Shown here one piece after another: positions 6,473-14,718 of a stretch of 30,359 nucleotides of DNA. The stretch comes from a virus, in the IMG/VR virus record IMGVR_UViG_3300032084_002699, positions 1 through 30,359 of that record; one strand, given 5' to 3'. Positions within the stretch are counted from its first letter, which is position 1, and each line of letters opens with the position of its first letter. The position numbers and the translations under genes were made by a program. The notes beneath the pieces were generated by a model that was not told where the DNA came from, ran no database searches, and was given only the letters and a program-made list of their open reading frames with translations.

Positions 6473-7417
6473 ATGAAAAAAATTGATATGATTCAAAATT
6501 CTGATGATTGGTACAAAATGAGAAATAATTATCTTGGTGCTTCAGAATCCAATATAATTATGGGCCATGAAAAATTTATGACCGTTCTTGAGTTGTGGAA
6601 ACTTAAAACTGGTGAACCAAAAAAAGAAAATAAAGATCCTAACTTTATTCAAGCTAAAGGTCATAGGATTGAAGCAAAAATGCGTCCTACAATGGAAATG
6701 CTTTATGATACTGATATGGAACCAATTGTTGTTGTTTCTGAAGAGTATCCATTCTTAATGGCATCACTTGACGGTTACTCTGAAAGCGTTGGTTTCAATT
6801 GGGAGTGTAAGTATGTTGGTCAAGAGGATTATGAAAAAGTATCTAATCAAGAGATGCTTATGCACTATTACCCTCAGGTACAACATCAATTAATGCTTAC
6901 TGGAGCTCCATTCTGCGTTTTTACCGTTGCTGCTGATGTTCCTAAAGATAGTGCTGATTATAATCCTGACTGGCCATTTAAGTACGCTTATATGGAAGTT
7001 CAACCAGACCATGACTATATGAAAAATAAACTTCTTCCAAAGCTTGTGGAATTTTGGAATATGGTTGAAAATAAAATTAGTCCTGAAATTGGTGATAAAG
7101 ACGTTGTAGATCTAAGTGCAAACTCTAATCTAACAGATCTTCTTGGAGAATATCAAAGTGTAAAAGAAGCTGTTGATAGAGAAAAAGAGCTCAAGAAAGA
7201 GATTTTTAAATGTCTTGGTAAGGCCAAAAAAGCTGTTTGTAATGGTGTAAAAATCACTATTTCAAAATCTGCTGACAAAAAAGATCAGCCTGATCTTGAT
7301 GCTTACTTAAAAGAAAAAGGTATAACAAATGAAATTTTGGTAAAAGAGGGATTTACCAAAACTGTAAAGGGGCGTTCAAGCAAAAGGATTACGTTTCCCA
7401 AACCAAAATCCGCTTGA
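6473..7417 (+). CDS. YqaJ-type (lambda exonuclease family) recombination nuclease
   Basis: 314-aa 5'-3' double-strand exonuclease of the YqaJ/lambda Exo family, which trims one strand so that the annealing protein can pair the other. Seen: LGASESNIIM (21-30), GHRIEAKMRP (E67), LMASLDGYSE (D100), NWECKYV (E111, K113) and the YYPQVQHQLMLTG helix (Q135, Q137). The D-E-K catalytic triad and bridging glutamines are all present. A C-terminal extension of about 100 residues, Lys-rich, may bind DNA. The gene is transcribed away from the Sak4-like ATPase and SSB-like genes although they should act together. An intrinsic terminator follows at once. Confidence 0.9.
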   Translation: MKKIDMIQNSDDWYKMRNNYLGASESNIIMGHEKFMTVLELWKLKTGEPKKENKDPNFIQAKGHRIEAKMRPTMEMLYDTDMEPIVVVSEEYPFLMASLDGYSESVGFNWECKYVGQEDYEKVSNQEMLMHYYPQVQHQLMLTGAPFCVFTVAADVPKDSADYNPDWPFKYAYMEVQPDHDYMKNKLLPKLVEFWNMVENKISPEIGDKDVVDLSANSNLTDLLGEYQSVKEAVDREKELKKEIFKCLGKAKKAVCNGVKITISKSADKKDQPDLDAYLKEKGITNEILVKEGFTKTVKGRSSKRITFPKPKSA

Positions 7418-7431
7418 ATGAAAATTTAAAA

Positions 7432-7455
7432 GGCCCCGAATGGGGCCCTTTTTTT
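7432..7455 (+). terminator. Rho-independent terminator, possibly bidirectional
   Basis: GGCCCC, loop GAAT, GGGGCC, then C and seven T, fifteen bases after the YqaJ stop. On the minus strand the same stem is followed by TTTTAAATTTT, so it may also stop late transcripts arriving from the right after the last late gene at 7534. Confidence 0.88.
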
Positions 7456-7533
7456 GCCCTTTCCGTCATCCATGACAGAAAAAGAAGATTTGATAATTAA
7501 ATTCTAATTTATTCGAATATTATTTACACTGAA

Positions 7534-7866
7534 TCATTTCTGACATTTTGTGTCATCTTCAACACAGGCAATAGTCTCTCTTGCATGAGGTGTGATATTT
7601 TTGGCCCATGAACGAGCTGAGAATCCCACCAGATCATCGCAATAGTCATGGTTAGGTAATTGTGGAGAATCAGGGAAATTTTCGCTAAAAAAGTCCTCAC
7701 AGGGCTTTAAATCATCTATTTTTGATGCATTTCTAAAGGAATACCACTGACAACGGCACTCATTGAACTTAAGTGACCATACTCTCCTGATATCATTCTT
7801 TATTTTAAAGCAATTACAGCTAGATATCAGAAATAGTAGACCAATACTCATCAGGATTGTTTTCAC
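7534..7866 (-). CDS. Small Cys-rich lipoprotein, last gene of late operon
   Basis: 110-aa protein with an N-terminal hydrophobic stretch (MSIGLLFLISSC) and a lipobox ISSC, so C17 is probably lipidated after signal peptidase II cleavage. The mature part has seven more cysteines, spread through CRCQWYSF, CEDFF, YCDDL, IACVEDDTKC. It overlaps the preceding small gene by 47 bases in another frame. Small lipoproteins nested in or overlapping a membrane protein gene at the end of a late operon are typically outer-membrane spanins (Rz1-like), but the many cysteines are atypical. It may instead be a surface protein such as a superinfection-exclusion factor. Confidence 0.6.
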   Translation of the reverse strand: MKTILMSIGLLFLISSCNCFKIKNDIRRVWSLKFNECRCQWYSFRNASKIDDLKPCEDFFSENFPDSPQLPNHDYCDDLVGFSARSWAKNITPHARETIACVEDDTKCQK

Positions 7867-8134
7867 CCTTTGCCTTCCTTATTTTTCTTATACGGATAGA
7901 TCCCGAAGCTTTATCTACCATAAGCCAGCCTTTTCTCATAAACAAACGTACGGCCCTATCAGCAGTTTTATTCCAGACATACTCCAGAATCTTTTCGGTA
8001 AACCATTTTATAGGTCCACGATTAATTAAAACCCATGCTGTAGATAAAAAAGCAAGGGCGGTATCTACCGCCCCTGATTTGATTAAGGCGCTTGCCTTAT
8101 CTCTAAATTTTTTTCTTTCTTCAAGATTTGTCAT
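7820..8134 (-). CDS. Putative membrane protein, holin candidate
   Basis: 104-aa basic protein with one moderately hydrophobic segment (VDTALAFLSTAWVLINRG) followed by an amphipathic aromatic helix (IKWFTEKILEYVW) and a Lys/Arg-rich tail. I do not recognise the family. Position in a group of small membrane and lipoprotein genes at the end of the late operon suggests a lysis role such as holin or inner-membrane partner of the downstream lipoprotein. The single segment is only weakly membrane-like, so it may be a cytoplasmic protein. Confidence 0.5.
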   Translation of the reverse strand: MTNLEERKKFRDKASALIKSGAVDTALAFLSTAWVLINRGPIKWFTEKILEYVWNKTADRAVRLFMRKGWLMVDKASGSIRIRKIRKAKGENNPDEYWSTISDI

Positions 8135-8442
8135 TATTTTTTGAAGATCTGTCCAGCTTCATCAACAGCTTCAACAAGAGAAAGATTTACTTCAGCAGAA
8201 GGATCTCCATCTTTGTCAGTGTCAATAATTAAAGTCATTCCACCTAGAGGATCAAAATCAAACTTAACTGATTTAGCATCTACTTCAACAGAGGTTGCTT
8301 CACCTTTTTTAAGCTTGGCTAGAATCTCTTCAGCACCTTCACCAAGATGAATTTTTGCAGTCATTACCGGCTGACCATCTTCATTGGTGTCAAGAGAAGC
8401 AACAATAGATCCACCTTGAATTTCAACTTTTCCTTTACTCAT
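8134..8442 (-). CDS. Duplicated beta-hairpin protein with DxDxDG loops
   Basis: 102-aa acidic protein, unrecognised. It contains two similar units: GSIVASLDTNEDGQPVMTAK near the N-terminus and MTLIIDTDKDGDPSAEVNLS near the C-terminus. Each is a strand, a DT-D/N-x-DG loop of the kind that binds calcium in EF-hand and dockerin motifs, and another strand. A Lys/Glu helix lies between. No signal peptide. TAGGAGG before the ATG predicts strong expression, so it may be a virion or late structural component. Calcium binding is inferred from the loop only. Confidence 0.6.
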   Translation of the reverse strand: MSKGKVEIQGGSIVASLDTNEDGQPVMTAKIHLGEGAEEILAKLKKGEATSVEVDAKSVKFDFDPLGGMTLIIDTDKDGDPSAEVNLSLVEAVDEAGQIFKK

Positions 8443-8450
8443 GTTTCCTC

Positions 8451-8687
8451 CTACGGAAATAATTTATCTTTAAAGTGAGATAATAGCGTAAAAAGACCAC
8501 TAAATACAAATGTGGCTCCAGCTATAAAAGTTCCTACTTTGGTCTTATTAACAAGTGCAATATCATTAACCTTGTCAATTTTATCTTCATTTGAATCGAT
8601 ACGTTCATGGACTCTTTTAAAACCATTATTAACTTCAGACCTAAACGCCCTTATTTCATCAAATATGGCCTTTTCACCATCAGTCAT
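8451..8687 (-). CDS. XhlA-like holin or membrane-anchored coiled-coil protein
   Basis: 78 aa: residues 1-45 form a charged coiled coil (FRSEVNNGFKRVHERID and following), then one transmembrane helix (VGTFIAGATFVFSGLFTLL) and a short basic end. This is the architecture of the haemolysin XhlA family and of other small phage membrane proteins that help holins. It stops eight bases before the next gene in the row of small late genes. Lysis function is likely but not proven, since no endolysin gene is visible beside it. Confidence 0.65.
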   Translation of the reverse strand: MTDGEKAIFDEIRAFRSEVNNGFKRVHERIDSNEDKIDKVNDIALVNKTKVGTFIAGATFVFSGLFTLLSHFKDKLFP

Positions 8688-8690
8688 TAT

Positions 8691-9248
8691 CTATAAAGCC
8701 TTAAGTAAGAATTTAAGAACAGAACTAAGCTCAACTGGTGTCAATGTTTTACCAGATTCAAGTTTTAATCTAAGTGAAATTATACTATCTTTTTCAGCTC
8801 TTTTTGCATCATTCTTAACTTTCTCAGCCGCCATATATGAAGCTTTCAAAGTTGGATTTTCTTTGATTATCTTTTTCCCACTTAGTACTTGATTATAACT
8901 ATCAAGCCTACGGCAAGAAACCTCAAGTCTTTGAATATCCTTTACAGAATAAAAACCATTATCAAAATCGCAAGTTTTATCTAGGAATTTTTGATCACAA
9001 TCATCTTCATCCAAACATGATTCAACTGATATTGTTGTAAAATTAGGGCTATCATAATCATCAACCATTTCGTCAACTACTTCGCAGTAATTAATATTTG
9101 AACACTTGGAAATATCAACACATCCTGATCCGCACCTTTTTGGATCGTTAAAAACTCCACTTATTGACCTTGACTCAATTTCGCTAATTTTTGCGAAATT
9201 TCCCGCAAACAATGAAAAACTAACAAAAAATAATATTAAATACTTCAT
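8691..9248 (-). CDS. Exported Cys-rich protein
   Basis: 185 aa with a clear Sec signal peptide (MKYLILFFVSFSLFAGNFA, probable cleavage after LFAG or NFA). The mature N-terminal half contains nine cysteines (CGSGC, CSNINYC, SCLDEDDC, TCDFD, SCRRL), suggesting disulfides and a periplasmic or extracellular location. The C-terminal half is helical (a Lys/Ala-rich stretch from about residue 133, then LTPVELSSVLKFLLKAL). Family not recognised. It directly follows the exported 646-aa fibre-like gene, with no gap, so the two may act together. Confidence 0.6.
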   Translation of the reverse strand: MKYLILFFVSFSLFAGNFAKISEIESRSISGVFNDPKRCGSGCVDISKCSNINYCEVVDEMVDDYDSPNFTTISVESCLDEDDCDQKFLDKTCDFDNGFYSVKDIQRLEVSCRRLDSYNQVLSGKKIIKENPTLKASYMAAEKVKNDAKRAEKDSIISLRLKLESGKTLTPVELSSVLKFLLKAL

Positions 9249-11189
9249 TTATCTCGCTCCCGTGCAGCTAAAATTAAAATCTGCATCAACCCTAGTAATT
9301 GGACTTAGGTTACTTGTTATTACTGTGTAGCTAGTTGGACTATTTATAACAAGACTGTCTGAATCGTAATCGCCATACATTGATTGCACCTGACAAACTG
9401 GTGGCAATGAATAAGGATCAATTGTAACGTCAACACTCCCTGCACCTGTTCTATTAACAGATACAATCCAATCACAAAGACCCGATTCATTGTTAATAGT
9501 TGCTGTACCATTATTGTCAATCCTGCAATGCTCTGTTCTTACGCCGTCTTCGTATTGTGTTGCAACTTGATTTGCAACAAACAATTGGACTTCTGGAAGT
9601 TTGAAGTCTGCCTCTTGTTTTTGACAATGGATATAGAAAGGACCAGCGGTTGCTGTTGAACCACCATCTGTTCTAACGAAAAAGTTAACATCGCCAACTG
9701 CGTTTGAGAAAAAAACATCATAAGCAGGATTAGAGCCACTTATTTTACCACTTGAGCAGGCTAGTGGAGTTGTTAACTGCAAAGATGAGATTAACGGGCA
9801 ACCAAGCTGACCACTTGACTCTGTGCAATTTCCATCAATCCAGTTTACATTTTCGTTGGTAACTGTCCCATCTGATTCAATTCTTGCACTAAACTCGTTT
9901 GTAATTTCGTACTTGGCTGGAGCATTTGAATAAATAGTTTGCATTCCTTTTGCGTCAACCCCCTGCTTTGTTACCGTCACACTGAAATCAAAATCAGAAT
10001 CAACAAATCCACTATTTTCTGTTATTACGGAAAATCCACTAGCTGTAATATTGTAAACAGACTCGTTTTGTTGCCCTGTTATACCCGATTCACTCGATGC
10101 AACAACCGCAGGAGGAACTGTAAATATTCCAGACTTGAAAGTCACGTCAACTCTTCCTTCCGCCCCCCTAATAGCAGTGCCAATAAATTCACTACCTTGA
10201 CTAACTACTGTAGCCGTTCCATTGTTTTCTATTCTGGCACTAAAAACATTTAATTTTTCTGCAGGAATAAAGCCTTTTTCACTTCCAAGATAAGCTTTAT
10301 TGAGATCAATAGTTCCTGCTGCAGTTGAAGTAATTCTCATTTTAATCTGAGTTCCACCTGCAGGTTTTATAAATGAATCTGGCTCTTTAGGTCCCCAGTC
10401 AAGATTGTTCCCAAAACTTGTAGATGGATACAATGGTGAATTTCCAGAGTCTAAAACCTCGAGATTAAAAGAGGAAGAACCAGATGAATATCTAACATCA
10501 GCATTCATTGAAAATGTAAAATCATCAGGAACGGTAACAAGGTCAGATTCACAATATTGACCAGCTGCAGATGCAATAATTCTTAAGAATTTACCATCGG
10601 TTTCAGTCCCATTTACAAAATCTTCTTGCGAAGTTGTGCCACCAGAACAAGTCCAATTTCCAACAGGAGATCCAGAATCCTCAAAAGATGGATTGGCAAG
10701 AAGGTTTACACCGTCTTCACCACCACCAGATCCAGTTCCAAGATCTTTTTCAGAAGAACCATCAAGAGATTGTCTAAACTTATTTAAAGTAGAATCCCAT
10801 TTAATAAATGGATTTGAAGCACCTAGCCCAAGGTCAAATATCCATTTGATATCCTCATTTGAGCTTCTTCCCATTCTGAAGTTTTGGCCAAATAATGTAA
10901 AATTACTGTCAGATCCACTCCATCCAATACCGGCTCCATAGGTTGGATCTAATGTAAAAAACTTATCATTAGCACTGGCACCATCACCCATTTGAAATTG
11001 GTTTCCAGAAAATTTTGCTTTTCTGGTATCGTCAACTTTAAGAGTTACATTGTTGACACCATCTCCAGTGTTAAAAGTAAATCCTTTATCAACTGTTACT
11101 GATCCATCGCCAACTTGGTAATCATTGTTCGGCATTGTTCCTGCCAATAAATTAAAGCTAAAAAGTAGTAAAATTATAAAAAACTTCAT
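9249..11189 (-). CDS. Exported fibre or adhesin-like protein with repeated C-terminal domains
   Basis: 646 aa. A Sec signal peptide (MKFFIILLLFSFNLLAG) opens the protein, which is unusual for a tail fibre. Residues about 20-155 are Gly/Asp-rich beta repeats (DYQVGDGSVTVDKGFTF, FQMGDGASANDKFFTLD). Then comes a jelly-roll-like stretch beginning NLLANPSFEDSGSPVGNW, similar to carbohydrate-binding modules. After that the start pattern 'ARI-N/S-NGT' occurs three times (FSARIENNGTATV, FSARIESDGTVTN, EHCRIDNNGTATI), marking three related beta domains, the last with paired cysteines. The gene lies after the gpI and fibre genes where receptor-binding proteins normally sit. Likely role: binding cell-surface glycans, on the virion or on the infected cell. 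Confidence 0.65.
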   Translation of the reverse strand: MKFFIILLLFSFNLLAGTMPNNDYQVGDGSVTVDKGFTFNTGDGVNNVTLKVDDTRKAKFSGNQFQMGDGASANDKFFTLDPTYGAGIGWSGSDSNFTLFGQNFRMGRSSNEDIKWIFDLGLGASNPFIKWDSTLNKFRQSLDGSSEKDLGTGSGGGEDGVNLLANPSFEDSGSPVGNWTCSGGTTSQEDFVNGTETDGKFLRIIASAAGQYCESDLVTVPDDFTFSMNADVRYSSGSSSFNLEVLDSGNSPLYPSTSFGNNLDWGPKEPDSFIKPAGGTQIKMRITSTAAGTIDLNKAYLGSEKGFIPAEKLNVFSARIENNGTATVVSQGSEFIGTAIRGAEGRVDVTFKSGIFTVPPAVVASSESGITGQQNESVYNITASGFSVITENSGFVDSDFDFSVTVTKQGVDAKGMQTIYSNAPAKYEITNEFSARIESDGTVTNENVNWIDGNCTESSGQLGCPLISSLQLTTPLACSSGKISGSNPAYDVFFSNAVGDVNFFVRTDGGSTATAGPFYIHCQKQEADFKLPEVQLFVANQVATQYEDGVRTEHCRIDNNGTATINNESGLCDWIVSVNRTGAGSVDVTIDPYSLPPVCQVQSMYGDYDSDSLVINSPTSYTVITSNLSPITRVDADFNFSCTGAR

Positions 11190-12196
11190 TCTGTGTACTC
11201 CACATTTGTATAAGTTTGAGTTCCCTGATTATCAATATTAGAATCACAATTATTAAATCTTGGAGCGTCTAAATAAGTTCTTAAAGCTCCATTAGAAACT
11301 ATAATTCCAAAATCTCCAGCAGTATCAAAATCAACGAATCTACCATTAACAACTTTACAATCATTCCCGTCAATTTGAAGGCCTGCACCAGCAGCACCTT
11401 TGGTAAAAGATACGCCTCTTTTAAATACAATCTCTATTTTATTGTTGTTTACAACGGGAATCGTGTCAATTGATTCATCTTTAACTACAAGTATTTTCCA
11501 GCCATCTGAAGCATTATCTAGTGCTGCCTTAAGGTCTGCATGGGTAGCACCTTGATCAGATCCTAAATCTCCAACGATAGCATCAAATTGTTCATTTCCA
11601 GTATCACCAAGACCAGTTGCAGTTGGTAAAAGATCTCTATCATCAGCAACTCCACCACTTGCAGGAATACCTGTACTAGCAAGAACCTGAAGAGTGGCTA
11701 TTTTTAAGTATCCGGCTGGTGTAGCTGGCTCAGCAGGAGATCCTGCAGGAACACCAGCAACATATAAAATATCAGCTTTCCAATCGGTTGCAATTGTGAA
11801 ATTTTGGGTACTTACAGTTTCTGTAAATTCATCTTTAAATTTTCTATCTTCTGCTTCAGCATTAAATCTATTATGCTTTACACAGATTATATCTATTCTT
11901 GGATTAGATGAATTTGGAGTATCAATATTTACATTTGAATTAGCATCCAAAACAAGTGGTTTTCTTACTGGATCTTTTGTTCCCGTATCATCATCTTGGA
12001 AACCTAGTCCGGCTTTAACCTGAACGGAAGTAGCACTAATTCTACTTACTAAAAAACCGTCTTTAAAAAAAGCGTTGCTTTTTCTTCCCATTAGCTCATA
12101 AATGATCCTGTCATAAGTTCCCCTTTCCAATCTGCTTTGAAGGGAATTAAGATCTTCACTTATAATCTCTTGGCCTGTATTAAATTTTTGTCTCAT
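11186..12196 (-). CDS. Tail fibre or baseplate-attached fibre protein
   Basis: 336 aa. The N-terminal half (MRQKFNTGQEIISEDLNSLQ and a beta-rich stretch with RIDIICVKHNRFNAE) resembles the baseplate-attachment part of myophage fibres that follow gpI. The middle is Pro/Gly/Ala-rich, and the C-terminal 100 residues (NNKIEIVFKRGVSF, GLQIDGNDCKVVNGRFVDF, GIIVSNGALRTYLDAPRFNNC) show the short-strand rhythm of a right-handed beta-helix, as in fibre and tailspike tips. The start overlaps the gpI stop (ATGA) with GAGAGGG before it. Receptor recognition is likely; whether it has enzyme activity cannot be told. Confidence 0.7.
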   Translation of the reverse strand: MRQKFNTGQEIISEDLNSLQSRLERGTYDRIIYELMGRKSNAFFKDGFLVSRISATSVQVKAGLGFQDDDTGTKDPVRKPLVLDANSNVNIDTPNSSNPRIDIICVKHNRFNAEAEDRKFKDEFTETVSTQNFTIATDWKADILYVAGVPAGSPAEPATPAGYLKIATLQVLASTGIPASGGVADDRDLLPTATGLGDTGNEQFDAIVGDLGSDQGATHADLKAALDNASDGWKILVVKDESIDTIPVVNNNKIEIVFKRGVSFTKGAAGAGLQIDGNDCKVVNGRFVDFDTAGDFGIIVSNGALRTYLDAPRFNNCDSNIDNQGTQTYTNVEYTE

Positions 12197-12813
12197 GGAT
12201 TAGCCCTCTCAATCAATCTGTAAACTGTACCATAGGCCTTATTCTGATTTACAGTTTTTATAATATTATTAAAAACTGTATCACTTGAGGTATTTGATCC
12301 ATTCAAAAACTCTCTGTCTAAAAAGGCTTCCCTATCAAAAAAGGAAGTAGGTTCAGGTATTTGATAGTCAATTAATATTGTAAACGCATTGTATAAAACA
12401 TCAAAATCAATAATATTCCTGTTTAAAAAAGATTCCCTATTAAGAAAATTTCCAACAGTATCAGTATGTTCAATTATTGTTGACTCTCCCCTTATTAGTA
12501 AAGAATCAACAAGCTCTTTAATTGCAGGAATATTTGATTTATTTACGATCCTCTTAACTCTCTCACGATAAGCACTAAGAGTCTCACCTTCAAATTGTAT
12601 TACAGATCTTTCTTCACCATGAAGGCTCACATATTCAGCCGTAGCCTCATCAATAAAAGTCTCTGCTATATGTTGCTCTGCATCTAATTGTGATTGTTCT
12701 AAAACTTTTGCTAAGCCTTTGAAAATAGCTACGTTTTCAACATTTTTTTCAAATACCCAAGAAGGTATAAGATTTTTTAATTTGGTAAACCATTGATCTT
12801 GAGATAATGCCAT
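12193..12813 (-). CDS. Baseplate protein gpI-like (Mu gp48 position)
   Basis: 206 aa. It follows gpJ and has the character of the P2 gpI / Mu gp48 group: an N-terminal helical part (WFTKLKNLIPSWVFEKN), a helix ending TAEYVSLHGEERSV, then ETLSAYRERVKRIVNK, a pattern seen in these proteins, and a variable C-terminus with two FLNREFLDRE-like patches (SFLNRNIIDFD, AFLDREFLNG). gpI joins wedge and tail fibre. The family match rests on position and the central region rather than on an invariant motif. Confidence 0.75.
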   Translation of the reverse strand: MALSQDQWFTKLKNLIPSWVFEKNVENVAIFKGLAKVLEQSQLDAEQHIAETFIDEATAEYVSLHGEERSVIQFEGETLSAYRERVKRIVNKSNIPAIKELVDSLLIRGESTIIEHTDTVGNFLNRESFLNRNIIDFDVLYNAFTILIDYQIPEPTSFFDREAFLDREFLNGSNTSSDTVFNNIIKTVNQNKAYGTVYRLIERANP

Positions 12814-12821
12814 AATTAATT

Positions 12822-14027
12822 TTACACAATTTGAATACTGTTAGCTATTAGCTTCTCATTTGTTTCAATAGACACATTTCCACTTGGTACAGAGCTTGAA
12901 AAAGCAGATAAATCATTAGTTCCATCAGGCCCCCAAATACTTAAAACATAAGCATTTGCATCAGATTTATCAAAACCCTGACCAATATCAAGTACCGTAT
13001 TAACATACTCTGTCATGGTATCTATAATTTTTGAAAGATCAGAAGATAGTTCAGCAAAGTTAGGTCCACCACCATTAAGGGTTACACTTGCTGTCCAATC
13101 AAAAAGAACGGCCACAGCACCTCTAACCTCAATTCTTACGCCAGCAGCTCTAACAAGCCTTATAGCGTCTGATACAGCATCAATTAGATCTTGACTCGAA
13201 TTTCCGTTAGAGTCAGCAATATATAAAATTGGGTAAGGTATTCTGAAAAAAGAAGCTCCAACAGCTATATCTTCTTCAGCAATATCATAATCAATAACAA
13301 CTCTTTCAATTGTCGTAAGCTGTGCAAGAGATACACCAGAAACGGCAAGAGCTGCACCTTTTACAGATTCCTCAGTTGCTCCAGCAAGAGCAATGATTTT
13401 ATTTTTAATGATTTCACGGTACTCAGGATCTTGAGGTTCGCTAGTTCCTCCAGCTGTATTTCCACTATTTGTAACAACTACAGATGGATCTGATAAAGTT
13501 GATTCAATGACTGTGATTTTATCAGGAGAAGTTATATTTCCATTAGGGCCATCATCAACAGCTTCTACGCTTACTTCTATATCTGTTCCAACCATTGTTT
13601 TTTCTTCAGTGGTTTGAAACCTTACCTCTTCTCCATTTGCATCTTTTTTGGTTTTTACAATGGTTCCTACTGGTATAAGAACATCACCAGCATCATCATT
13701 TGGCCTAGAAAAATCAATAGGTCCAGTTGCCGGAGTAGCTTCTGGTCTAGCGAACGATTCTCCAAAATGATCAACAGCAAGTTTTTCAAGATCGTCTGTA
13801 TCACCAGCACCACCTTGAGCTTCAGTTCCACTTGCTAGATCAAAGAAAGTTTTTACAAATTCTGCTATAATTAATTCAGAAAGTTCATTTTGGCATGTTG
13901 AGAGTGCACCAGCTATAATATCGTGAAGAGATCCTTCAGAAAAATCAGTTAACTCATTTGCAAGGCCAAGAACCTCATCTCTATACTGTTCATAAAATTC
14001 TTGTTGTGATTTAACCGTTGTTGTCAT
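12822..14027 (-). CDS. Baseplate wedge protein gpJ-like (Mu gp47)
   Basis: 401 aa baseplate assembly protein J. Typical features: N-terminal helices (LTDFSEGSLHDIIAGALS), the AGAGDT-like region (TEAQGGAGDTDDLEKLAVDH), the beta domain IPVGTIVKTKKDANGEEVRFQT, then VEAVDDGPNGNI, and PEYREIIKNKI followed by the AVSGVS strand. In Mu- and P2-like phages J forms the ring around the hub and binds W (gp25) and I, its neighbours here. It overlaps the gp25-like gene by four bases. Confidence 0.9.
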   Translation of the reverse strand: MTTTVKSQQEFYEQYRDEVLGLANELTDFSEGSLHDIIAGALSTCQNELSELIIAEFVKTFFDLASGTEAQGGAGDTDDLEKLAVDHFGESFARPEATPATGPIDFSRPNDDAGDVLIPVGTIVKTKKDANGEEVRFQTTEEKTMVGTDIEVSVEAVDDGPNGNITSPDKITVIESTLSDPSVVVTNSGNTAGGTSEPQDPEYREIIKNKIIALAGATEESVKGAALAVSGVSLAQLTTIERVVIDYDIAEEDIAVGASFFRIPYPILYIADSNGNSSQDLIDAVSDAIRLVRAAGVRIEVRGAVAVLFDWTASVTLNGGGPNFAELSSDLSKIIDTMTEYVNTVLDIGQGFDKSDANAYVLSIWGPDGTNDLSAFSSSVPSGNVSIETNEKLIANSIQIV

Positions 14028-14428
14028 AACGTAATTTCTCCAAAAGGATCTACAGTTTCTTCAAGTAATTTTCCTCCAGAAACTTCAACTCTATAAGTGA
14101 CTTCAAAAGTCCCGTTTTCTTTTATTTTTTCAACTTTTACACCAACAACTTCATCAACCCTTTCATCTTGCTCAAACTGTTGCTTTATTGCCGTTGCAAG
14201 CTCTCTTTGCCTAGGGATAGATCCAATGTCATTTTGCCATAATTTTACACCAACACCATAAAGCGGTCTATGAACCAGAGTCCCTTGAACCGTTATAAGT
14301 CTATGAAATAGTGCTTGTTTAAGATTTACTATTCCTTTTGCTAATGCAAAATCCCCGTTAGGTGCAGCAACAAAATCTCCATCGTGAAGAAGATCTATTT
14401 TATAAAACTCATCAATAGGTGTGGCCAT
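14024..14428 (-). CDS. Baseplate wedge gp25/gpW-like
   Basis: 134 aa with the gp25 family layout: DGDFVAAPNGDFALAKGIVN, ALFHRLITVQGTLVHRPLYGVGVKLW, RELATAIKQQFEQDERVDEV. The segment 'l.T..Ge....p.yG..l' is the family core (VQGTLVHRPLYGVGVKL). In T4, P2 and Mu this protein nucleates the first sheath ring on the baseplate. It is tightly coupled to gpJ downstream and overlaps it by four bases. Confidence 0.92.
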   Translation of the reverse strand: MATPIDEFYKIDLLHDGDFVAAPNGDFALAKGIVNLKQALFHRLITVQGTLVHRPLYGVGVKLWQNDIGSIPRQRELATAIKQQFEQDERVDEVVGVKVEKIKENGTFEVTYRVEVSGGKLLEETVDPFGEITL

Positions 14429-14718
14429 TAGATAACACCTCCAGAAACGCTAGTATCTGTAACGTCCCATTCATCTGGAGCAACAGAAGTTTGATCAACA
14501 TTACTATCATTAAGATTAGCATTATTAAGCTCTGCATTTGCAGGAATATAATCCATGTATTTTTCAACAAGAACATCAGCCATTAAGTCAGTGAATTTTT
14601 TTAATTCAGCATTATCATAATCAGGATTTCCAACTAATCCATAAGCAGATTCGATTTCAGATTGTAAATCAGTAGATATATCAGATTTTAATGTAGCTTT
14701 ATTGTCTGCTAATGCCAT
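14428..14718 (-). CDS. Hypothetical baseplate-region protein, 96 aa
   Basis: Small acidic protein between spike and gp25 genes, overlapping each by one base (TAATG-type junctions). N-terminal helices (LKSDISTDLQSEIESAYG, FTDLMADVLVEKYMDYI) precede an Asn/Asp-rich tail. No family recognised. Many myophages have a small gene here with a helix resembling a PAAR- or spike-associated factor, but no metal-binding motif is visible. Confidence 0.6.
   Translation of the reverse strand: MALADNKATLKSDISTDLQSEIESAYGLVGNPDYDNAELKKFTDLMADVLVEKYMDYIPANAELNNANLNDSNVDQTSVAPDEWDVTDTSVSGGVI

Noticed and set aside
7456-7533. Gap between terminator and last late gene as a promoter or small gene
   Set aside because: Only an 11-codon frame and a short GTCAT/ATGAC inverted repeat are seen; no -35/-10 pair with acceptable spacing.
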